64,000 nt of DNA from Chitinophagales bacterium (GTDB lineage: Bacteria > Bacteroidota > Bacteroidia > Chitinophagales > Chitinophagaceae). A model generated the notes under the pieces. That model had not been told where the DNA came from and did not search any database. It saw nothing but the letters and a program-made list of their open reading frames with translations. The position numbers and the translations under genes are program-made. Location: positions 62,001-126,000 of the forward strand of contig JAAFIK010000002.1 in the NCBI GenBank assembly GCA_013298665.1, read 5' to 3'. Of this stretch, positions 42,684 through 49,419 are shown in pieces; the first letter of the stretch is position 1, and each line of letters opens with the position of its first letter.

Positions 42684-42750
42684 ATACTACTGTTGAATGA
42701 CTGATACTGATGAGACATTAAAAATAATCTTTTTCCATTGTCTGCATTTG

Positions 42751-42774
42751 AATACCGCGTAATACGCTGGTATT
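42751..42774. other. Hairpin between the alpha/beta-hydrolase and amidase genes
   Basis: AATACCGCG and CGCTGGTATT pair with one bulged T around TAATA. It lies ten bases past the hydrolase stop on the minus strand, next to palindrome ATGCCGGCAT (42775-42784). No T run follows directly, so it may be an mRNA-processing or partial terminator hairpin within the operon. Confidence 0.4.
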
Positions 42775-42783
42775 ATGCCGGCA

Positions 42784-43623
42784 TCATGTTTCCGTCCCGT
42801 TTTGCGCTGTTGGTGCTGAAAGTATCACCTTGCGCATGGTGGCCATACGTTCGGGCATCGGCGCAGGTGTTTTCACAACGCTGATATTTGCCGGCAGGTC
42901 AAACTGCAGCAGCCGGTCTATATGCCGCAGTATGGGACTGCCCATCCAGCGGAACAGCGTGGTGGGGCATTGTAATTGCTGTACTTTTTCTGCACGTTCG
43001 TGCAGAAAAGCTGCCCGGTATGCATCAGCATAGCAAACCCCTGCCTGCAGGTAATCATTTACAATGCCCTGAAGTATATCCGGAGCCGGGAGGGCGGCAG
43101 CAATGCGGTTGGCCTCCTGTTTATCATACCAGGGAAAGAACAGGCAACTGTCGCATACATGTTGCCATATCGCCTGCAGATGGCTCCCATCGGGTTTCGG
43201 ACTGAAGTCTGGGAAATAGCTACCCAGTATATCCCTGCAGGCCGCCTCATCAAAATGCGCGCAATTATCCAGGTAAAGCTGCTGTACCTGCTGCGGATGT
43301 ACGAGGGCATAGGCAATAGCCAGTTGTGCGCCGGTTGCAGAGCCATATAAAACAACGGGCTGATCCGTTACCGATTCGATAAATTGGTGCAGGGCAGGCA
43401 CATAATCGTAAAGCGAAACAGGACTTGCTGCCAATGGGCTGCTGAGGCCATACCCCGGCATATCCGGTGCAATGGCGTTAAATTTGTCGTCCAGCAGACG
43501 CATCAGTGGTTCCATCATGGCGCTACTGCGTGGCGAAGGGTGCAGGAACAGGAGTGCCGGCCCGGTTCCCGATTGGCGATAGTGTATACTGCAACCGTTA
43601 TTTTCTGAAAATATTCTTTTCAT
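42784..43623 (-). CDS. Alpha/beta-hydrolase-fold protein lacking the usual Ser and His
   Basis: 279 residues of the alpha/beta-hydrolase fold (ALLFLHPSPRSSAMMEPLMR, FNAIAPDMPGYGLSSPL, helix after VVLYGSATGAQLAIAY). The nucleophile elbow reads GSATG, so aligned to GxSxG the serine position is Ala. The C-terminal segment where the catalytic His normally lies (VVKTPAPMPERMATMRKVIL) has no His. It may use other residues, act as a non-hydrolytic lyase or aldol-type enzyme, or only bind ligand. It is the first gene of the minus-strand unit and faces the MDR gene across operator site 2. Confidence 0.8.
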   Translation of the reverse strand: MKRIFSENNGCSIHYRQSGTGPALLFLHPSPRSSAMMEPLMRLLDDKFNAIAPDMPGYGLSSPLAASPVSLYDYVPALHQFIESVTDQPVVLYGSATGAQLAIAYALVHPQQVQQLYLDNCAHFDEAACRDILGSYFPDFSPKPDGSHLQAIWQHVCDSCLFFPWYDKQEANRIAAALPAPDILQGIVNDYLQAGVCYADAYRAAFLHERAEKVQQLQCPTTLFRWMGSPILRHIDRLLQFDLPANISVVKTPAPMPERMATMRKVILSAPTAQNGTET

Positions 43624-43633
43624 CCCGTAAATT

Positions 43634-43652
43634 TAGTTAACTTCATTAACTA
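43634..43652. promoter_or_regulatory. Operator site 2 in the divergent region between hydrolase and MDR genes
   Basis: TAGTTAA-CTTCA-TTAACTA, a seven-base-arm palindrome differing from sites 1 and 4 by one base in the core (C instead of T at the fourth centre base). TAAATTTA at 43628-43635, one mismatch from TAnnTTTG, abuts it on the plus strand, so a bound repressor would cover the start point. One site can control both divergent units. Confidence 0.7.
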
Positions 43653-43665
43653 TTACACATGCTTT

Positions 43666-44658
43666 ATGGAGAATAAGCAGGTTTTACTGGTTCGGAGGCC
43701 GGAAGGAATGGTGAAAGATGATGACTTCAGTATTGTTACGGTACCCGTTGTGCCCATAACAGAAGGGCAGGTGCTTGTGCAAAATGAGTGGATTTCGCTC
43801 GACCCGGCCATGCGTGGCTGGATGAATGCCGGCACAACCTATATCAGGGGGGTGGCACTGGGCGAAGTGATGCGCGCTTTTGGCGCGGGTTATGTCGTAG
43901 AAAGCAGACACCCGGATTTTGCAAAAGGGGATGCCGTGCAGGGACTGACGGGCGTACAGCAGTATGCTGTGGTGGAAGGCCATGTACTTACAAAGGCAGA
44001 TGCCAGGGCTTTTCCGCTAAGCTGGTACCTTGGCATACTGGGTATGCCGGGTCTTACAGCCTATTTTGGTTTGCTCGATAAGGGCCATCCCCAGGCTGGC
44101 GATACCATTCTTGTGAGCGGTGCGGCGGGTATGATCGGTTCACTGGCAGGCCAGATCGGAAAGCTGAAGGGGTGTACGGTTATCGGTATTGCCGGCGGCC
44201 GGGAAAAATGCCGTTATGTTACTGAGGAGCTGGGTTTTGACGCCTGTATTGATTATAAAGAAGCGGACGTGGCCGCAGCAATAAAAGCCATCGCACCAAA
44301 GGGTATCCATATTTATTTCGACAATGTGGGGGGTGAAATATTAGACGCGGCAATGCTTAACTTAGCCACCGGGGCAAGGGTAGTGATCTGTGGCGCGATT
44401 TCACAATACAATGATGCAGCGTTTAACGGACTGAAAAATTATATGAAAATTGTGAGTGCAAGGGGAACGATTTCGGGTATTATTGTCTTTGATTATTTTC
44501 CGAGGGCGCAGGAAGCAATAAGCGACCTTGGCCGGTGGCTGCAGGAGGGGCGTATCCGTTACCGTGAACATATAACAGAAGGGCTGGAAAATTTTCCGGC
44601 GGTACTGCGGATGTTGTTTACCGGCGAGAATTATGGCAAACTGATTTTGAAACTTTAA
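43666..44658 (+). CDS. Zinc-free medium-chain reductase (CurA/prostaglandin-reductase type)
   Basis: 330 residues of the NADP-dependent oxidoreductase family that reduces carbon-carbon double bonds conjugated to ketones. Seen: VLVQNEWISLDPAMRGWM at the N-terminal domain, MPGLTAYFGLLDKGHPQ, the cofactor-binding ILVSGAAGMIGSLAGQIGKLKG, and YFDNVGGEILDAAM. No zinc-binding cysteines are present. In this cluster it could saturate an enone or unsaturated side chain. It starts the plus-strand unit that continues with VOC, DUF1838 and flavoprotein genes. Confidence 0.9.
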   Translation: MENKQVLLVRRPEGMVKDDDFSIVTVPVVPITEGQVLVQNEWISLDPAMRGWMNAGTTYIRGVALGEVMRAFGAGYVVESRHPDFAKGDAVQGLTGVQQYAVVEGHVLTKADARAFPLSWYLGILGMPGLTAYFGLLDKGHPQAGDTILVSGAAGMIGSLAGQIGKLKGCTVIGIAGGREKCRYVTEELGFDACIDYKEADVAAAIKAIAPKGIHIYFDNVGGEILDAAMLNLATGARVVICGAISQYNDAAFNGLKNYMKIVSARGTISGIIVFDYFPRAQEAISDLGRWLQEGRIRYREHITEGLENFPAVLRMLFTGENYGKLILKL

Positions 44659-44668
44659 GCTGGATGGT

Positions 44669-45787
44669 ATGAAAAAAATAATCGGGTCTTTTCTCTTTTT
44701 TGGGTTGGGCTTGTTGTCGTATGCACAAAAAGACAGTATTCCGGCTACGGGTATATCGGGGTTGTATGAAGCGATGATTGCTACAGATGATGCGGCGGGT
44801 CAACTACGGTACTTCGGGGAGTTTGGCTTCCGCGTAACCGACAGCGGTTTCATCAGCCGTGAGCAGGCCGTAAAACTATACGGGGTGCCGTCTGCGCTCA
44901 AAAGCTACCGCTTGCAAAATGGCGGTACAGACAGTCATGGCCTGATCCGCTTGCTGGTGTGGAGTACGCCACTCGGACCGGGTACGGGCTATAGTGAACC
45001 TGAAACCATTGGCAGCCGGATGATGGTAATGAAAACCAAAGACATCGTCAGGCTTACGGATATTTTTACCCTGCTGCGTAAAGAAAAGCAGCAAAAATGG
45101 CTTGTGACAGAACCCTTTTTTGATGATCCGCTGCGTATCAATAAAAATGGGGAAACAGACTTCTTTAAACGCCCGGTGGGGGTAAGGGAGAATGCTGTTT
45201 ACGGTGAATACTTTACACACGTTTTTTTTCAACGCTATGGCTATGAAATACCCGGATACGGAACGATAGCGGACAGTACACCACTCAAAACCAGCGAACT
45301 GACACACCACGATTTTTTTATCCGGGTAGACAGTATGCCGCAACTCATGTACCTGCAAACGGCGCTGGGTCTGCGGGCAGAAAAGGCTCCGGAGGTTGAT
45401 GGCGATTTCCTGAGAGGCCCCAGGGCGGTATTTGCCATGCGCGAGGGTTATACGCATTGGTACCAGGGTTTTGTGAGTCCGAATAATATATGCGGCAAGT
45501 TGAAATTTTTTATGCCACGTGGCTCCAAGCCTGATCAATCGGCACACCAGCGGCCTGGTGAACTGGGACTTACCCTCCATTCATTTTACACCTCAAAGCT
45601 GGACTATGTGTACCTGCTGGTTAAGCGGCATGGCATTAAGCCTGGCGATATCAGTAATAACGAGTTTGGAGAACGCAGTTTTGTCTTCCGTGGACCGGAG
45701 GGGGCAACCTGGCAGATCATAGAGAAAAGGAACGCCCCCGCAAATATGCCAAAGACAAAACTGGAGTTGGTGTTTACAAAGGACTAA
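44669..45787 (+). CDS. Exported protein with glyoxalase/VOC-like repeats
   Basis: 372 residues with a signal peptide (IGSFLFFGLGLLSYAQ). The body has two or more VOC-type segments: LRYFGEFGFRVTDSGFISR near the N-terminus, LTHHDFFIRVDSMPQLMYLQTALGL mid-protein and the final EFGERSFVFRGPEGATWQIIE. VOC proteins bind metals and catalyse isomerisation, epimerisation or ring cleavage, though some only bind ligands. Periplasmic location suggests contact with the incoming substrate. It follows the MDR gene by ten bases. The precise role is unknown. Confidence 0.65.
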   Translation: MKKIIGSFLFFGLGLLSYAQKDSIPATGISGLYEAMIATDDAAGQLRYFGEFGFRVTDSGFISREQAVKLYGVPSALKSYRLQNGGTDSHGLIRLLVWSTPLGPGTGYSEPETIGSRMMVMKTKDIVRLTDIFTLLRKEKQQKWLVTEPFFDDPLRINKNGETDFFKRPVGVRENAVYGEYFTHVFFQRYGYEIPGYGTIADSTPLKTSELTHHDFFIRVDSMPQLMYLQTALGLRAEKAPEVDGDFLRGPRAVFAMREGYTHWYQGFVSPNNICGKLKFFMPRGSKPDQSAHQRPGELGLTLHSFYTSKLDYVYLLVKRHGIKPGDISNNEFGERSFVFRGPEGATWQIIEKRNAPANMPKTKLELVFTKD

Positions 45788-45837
45788 GGGTATATGGGTT
45801 TATTGGAAAATCATTAATCAGTAAAAATAAAAATACA

Positions 45838-46695
45838 ATGAAGAAGTTTTTTGTACTTGCAGCTATGCTTGGTTTTGGGGTGGGGATTTTTGGCCAGAAG
45901 CCGGACCTGAACAAACCGGAGGATTTGCTTACCGCATTTGTCAAAATACGCGGGTCGCTTGACCCGGCAGAAGAAACCGTTGTGTATGACGAAGGCATTA
46001 TTTATGCGGTATTGCCAAACCAGCCGATCAAGGCATTATTCAGGTTTCAGATGTACAATATAGGCCGGTACGAAAAAACAGACAGCGGCTATAACCTTGT
46101 GACCCGGGAGATGCTTGCTTACCAGGACATCAAAACGGGTGAGATCCTGTCGAAATGGACAAATCCTTTTACTAAAGAAGAGGTGGAAGTACTGCACGTA
46201 TGGAACGACCCGGTCAACAGCCGGTATTCAGCCAGGGATTTTTCTGTACCCTTTACGCGGCTGGCCAATAACCGGATGTGTTTCCACATTGATGTTCCGC
46301 TTTTTTATCCTTCACCACTGAAGAAAGCGGACTGGCCAAAAAACAGCAGGAGTGATATGTACCAGGCAGCAGAGTTGTTCCAGTTTTTTGTCAACGAAAA
46401 GGATCTCTACAATAAAAAACTGAAGAGTGTTCCTTTCGATATTGCCTGGAACCGTTTCAGCGATTTTTTACCCTGGATGAATATGGGTGATAGCCCCGGG
46501 CACCTCATGTACAGCAGCCGTGGCAGCAAGCTGAAAGGGGGCTGGAATGACCTGCCGCTAAACATCAGGGATTTTGTATTGAAAACGGCGCCGGAGTATC
46601 AACATGCGCCCGGCAGTTACACCACGCCCAATATGACGAGCTGGAAGTATTTCAGGAAGGTAATGGAAGAAAGAAAGAAGAAAGCGGGGGAATAA
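45838..46695 (+). CDS. Exported DUF1838 protein
   Basis: 285 residues with a signal peptide (FFVLAAMLGFGVGIFG). The DUF1838 pattern is clear: LTAFVKIRGSLDPAEETVVYDEG, ALFRFQMYNIGRYEK, TREMLAYQDIKTGEILSKWTNP, and DFLPWMNMGDSPGHLMYSSRG. The family has no known reaction. It lies between the exported VOC protein and a flavoprotein, all on the plus strand, so a joint periplasmic or membrane-side oxidation step is conceivable. The reading of the family is from memory and fairly strong. Confidence 0.8.
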   Translation: MKKFFVLAAMLGFGVGIFGQKPDLNKPEDLLTAFVKIRGSLDPAEETVVYDEGIIYAVLPNQPIKALFRFQMYNIGRYEKTDSGYNLVTREMLAYQDIKTGEILSKWTNPFTKEEVEVLHVWNDPVNSRYSARDFSVPFTRLANNRMCFHIDVPLFYPSPLKKADWPKNSRSDMYQAAELFQFFVNEKDLYNKKLKSVPFDIAWNRFSDFLPWMNMGDSPGHLMYSSRGSKLKGGWNDLPLNIRDFVLKTAPEYQHAPGSYTTPNMTSWKYFRKVMEERKKKAGE

Positions 46696-46730
46696 GCAGG
46701 CAAGTCATACATTTTTTAAAATACAAGCGT

Positions 46731-48236
46731 ATCACCAACCAAAAATACGATATCATCATTGCAGGTGCGGGCAGTGCGGGAATGCCCTGTGCCATACGTG
46801 CGGCTGAACGCGGTCTTTCGGTACTCGTTTTTGAAAAAGACAGTATTGCGGGGGGCACCCTGCACCTCACAGCCGGTCACCTCAGCGCCGCAGGTACCCG
46901 ACGGCAACAGGAAAAAGGCATTGCTGATACCACCACACAGCATTACGAAGATGTAAAGCGGATCAGCCGCAATACCATGAATCCCCTGATAGCCGGCAAA
47001 GCGGTGTCGCTGGCTCCGGTAACGATTGACTGGCTGGATGAGTTGGGTTATCCGTTTCACGATATGACGCCACTGATCCTGCATGGTCATGAACCCTATC
47101 ATGTACCGCGTACCTATTTTGGCCGCGACGACTATGCAGCCGGGGATATTACCGGTAGCGGAAAAATGGTACTCAAAACCCTGTTGCCCTTATGGGAAAA
47201 ATGGGTGGCGGCGGGTAACATTGATATCTTTTACCGGCATCAGTTAACCCGACTGCAAAAAAGCGGTAACCTGGTGATGGCACTTGAAGTTACCGACCTC
47301 AGCAACAACCAAACATTAGTCATCTCCGCAAAACGGCAGACACCTGCTACGGGCAATATTCCTGTAGTAATCACTACGGGGGGGTATGCATCTGATGCAA
47401 CGTTTTATACCGAGGTTATGCAGCCCTTTGTCAATACTCCGGGTATATACTTTCCGGAGCGATTGCTGAGTACAGCCAGCCCGAATGCGCAGGGCGATGG
47501 TGCCAGAGCTATTATGGGCATCGGCGGGCGGTTTGAGGGCGCAGAAAAACACATCAGTACCCTTGGCGGCATAGAGCTGGAGCCGGGTAGCGGGCGGGCC
47601 AGCTTTTGGGAGGCCTGGGCCAGGGTGAGCAACAGTTACGATCGTGTACCCAGGGAAATCTATGTGAATAAAATGGGCGGGCGTTTTATGAACGAACACG
47701 ATACTACGGCGGATGAACGTGAGCGGATTGTATTGCAGCAGCCTGGCCAGTGTTTTTATGCCATCTTTGATGAAACAGCCCTGCTTGCGGGTGCCTGTAT
47801 TGTTGTGCAATGGACGGCAGAACAACTGAAGGCCGCATCGCAGGAAGGAAAATGTTGCTGGCAGGCAGATACGCCAGAAGGGCTGGCTGCAAAGATCGGC
47901 GTGCCGGCTGATACTTTGGCTGCTACGATTGCTGCTTATAACGGCGTTGTGTATGGTAAAACAGACGATGTGTTTGGCCGCTCTGTATCAGCATATGCCA
48001 TCACTCAACCGCCGTATTATGCCTTATTGATTTATGCCTACTCGCTTATCAGTTTTGGGGGCATTGCGGTTAACGGGCAATTGCAGGTAACGGATACAGC
48101 AGGCCATGCCATAGAAAACCTTTACGCTGCCGGAGAAATACTTGGGGCAGGCGCTACGAGTGGCAATGCGTTTTGCGGAGGTATGCTGCTTACACCAGCC
48201 ATCAGCTTTGGAAAGTGGCTGGGTGAAACGCTTTAG
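46731..48236 (+). CDS. FAD-dependent dehydrogenase (fumarate-reductase/3-ketosteroid-dehydrogenase type), start codon unclear
   Basis: About 500 residues of the flavoprotein fumarate-reductase family. The FAD-binding motif is YDIIIAGAGSAGMPCAIRAA with VLVFEKD, and the flavin site near the end is SFGGIAVNGQLQVTD with NLYAAGEILGAGATSGNA. The first ATG (46782) falls inside the GxGxxG motif, and no ATG, GTG or TTG exists in frame between there and the end of the DUF1838 gene. I annotate from the in-frame ATC at 46731 as a placeholder; ATA at 46707 or an indel are alternatives. Such enzymes dehydrogenate or reduce carbon-carbon bonds next to a carbonyl. Confidence 0.78.
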   Translation: MTNQKYDIIIAGAGSAGMPCAIRAAERGLSVLVFEKDSIAGGTLHLTAGHLSAAGTRRQQEKGIADTTTQHYEDVKRISRNTMNPLIAGKAVSLAPVTIDWLDELGYPFHDMTPLILHGHEPYHVPRTYFGRDDYAAGDITGSGKMVLKTLLPLWEKWVAAGNIDIFYRHQLTRLQKSGNLVMALEVTDLSNNQTLVISAKRQTPATGNIPVVITTGGYASDATFYTEVMQPFVNTPGIYFPERLLSTASPNAQGDGARAIMGIGGRFEGAEKHISTLGGIELEPGSGRASFWEAWARVSNSYDRVPREIYVNKMGGRFMNEHDTTADERERIVLQQPGQCFYAIFDETALLAGACIVVQWTAEQLKAASQEGKCCWQADTPEGLAAKIGVPADTLAATIAAYNGVVYGKTDDVFGRSVSAYAITQPPYYALLIYAYSLISFGGIAVNGQLQVTDTAGHAIENLYAAGEILGAGATSGNAFCGGMLLTPAISFGKWLGETL

Positions 48237-48241
48237 CTGTA

Positions 48242-49225
48242 TCAATCTGTTCTTGTAAGCCCGGCCTGGAACCAGCGCATATTGATACCGATATTCTTAC
48301 TGCCGGGGCTGGCCCATGTATAGGCCACGGCTTTATCCTTGCCTTCTTCATAGATCGCCAGTTTAAGCACTTCAAGGTCTTTTCCCGGACCATAGGCATT
48401 AAGTTTAATCACACAAGCCAGTTCTACTTCATACTTTGTTTTTTTACCATCATCCGTAAGCAGTCTTTGTCTTTTGCCCTGATCATGCCAGTACAGGTTA
48501 CGCATGGAGATATACTCGTCGTCAAAGCCAGCCTTTTGCAGCAGGATCCAGCCCTTATACCTATGGCAGCGCCTGAGTTTATGGTGTACTCCTCCCTTGT
48601 GACCAAATACATAGCCCCCCTGCTCATCAGTGGCGGCATCCCTGATCCAGAGTTCTTCTTTTGTCAGCAGCAAGCTATCGGTAATGAAAATACGCTTACC
48701 ACTTCGTTTACTGATGAACGTGCATGTTTTGTCTTTCATGTAACCCACAAACCGGTCCCCGTCTCTTTTCCAGAATACTGCACAACCGTCGGTTTTTGTC
48801 ATGACGGCGGGTGTAAGCCCCTGCAGCTTTTCCGGTTTCTGGTGTGCATAGTAATAGAGACTGTCGGTAACAAAGCTGTATATGTCGAGCTGAATGGCAT
48901 TTTCGGCGTTGTTTTCTTTAAACGAATAGATGCGCTGCCGGTAAACTTTGGTACTGTCGCCATCAAGGTACTGCAATACATAACAAGCCTGCTCCCCAAA
49001 AGCGGGCAGATCAACTTTTCTGAAAATGGAATGGATGCGTTCGTGCGGCTCCTGGTACTTCTCTTCTTTCTCCATATATGCCTGCTGGAAATTGTCGAAC
49101 TCCCCTTCAATGAGTTGCATCATCAGGGTAAGATCGTTTTTAAGTGCAGTTGCTGCCGGCCTGGTTTTTTGAGCGGATACGAGGAGAGCGGATCCGGTAA
49201 AAAGAATAAGGAGTATCTTTCTCAT
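48242..49225 (-). CDS. CpcT/CpeT-family exported protein
   Basis: 327 residues with a signal peptide (ILLILFTGSALLVSAQ). The CpeT calycin pattern is well kept: MMQLIEGEFDNFQQAYM, YRQRIYSFKENN, then CAVFWKRDGDRFVGYM with CTFISKRSGKRIFITDS and ELWIRDAATDEQGGYVFGHKGG. In cyanobacteria the family attaches bilins to phycobiliproteins, but Bacteroidota homologs occur without phycobilisomes and have no known partner. It lies downstream of the TonB receptor gene on the same strand, with a MITE-like element in between, and converges with the flavoprotein gene. A hydrophobic-ligand carrier role is plausible. Confidence 0.75.
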   Translation of the reverse strand: MRKILLILFTGSALLVSAQKTRPAATALKNDLTLMMQLIEGEFDNFQQAYMEKEEKYQEPHERIHSIFRKVDLPAFGEQACYVLQYLDGDSTKVYRQRIYSFKENNAENAIQLDIYSFVTDSLYYYAHQKPEKLQGLTPAVMTKTDGCAVFWKRDGDRFVGYMKDKTCTFISKRSGKRIFITDSLLLTKEELWIRDAATDEQGGYVFGHKGGVHHKLRRCHRYKGWILLQKAGFDDEYISMRNLYWHDQGKRQRLLTDDGKKTKYEVELACVIKLNAYGPGKDLEVLKLAIYEEGKDKAVAYTWASPGSKNIGINMRWFQAGLTRTD

Positions 49226-49245
49226 ATTTTAAAGTTATTAAAAAA

Positions 49246-49398
49246 GGCTGTCTCAAAAGCAGGAATCGAAGGTGTGCTGTTTGATATTTTCTAATGTAAC
49301 CGATAATTGATAAACACCATTCAATAGAGGCTTTTTACAGAAGTGATTTTTGAATTTTATTACATAAAAAAGAGGCTGCTCATGCTTTTGAGACAGCC
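49246..49398. mobile_element. 153-bp MITE-like element with 16-bp terminal inverted repeats
   Basis: GGCTGTCTCAAAAGCA at 49246-49261 is repeated inverted and perfectly as TGCTTTTGAGACAGCC at 49383-49398. The 121 bases between hold no convincing gene. Ends of this type (GGCTGTCTCAAAA) occur in insertion sequences of Bacteroidota, so this looks like a non-autonomous derivative. No clear target-site duplication was found in the flanks. It separates the TonB receptor gene from the CpeT-like gene downstream. Confidence 0.75.
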
Positions 49399-49419
49399 CC
49401 CCTGATTTGTACGGGGCCT

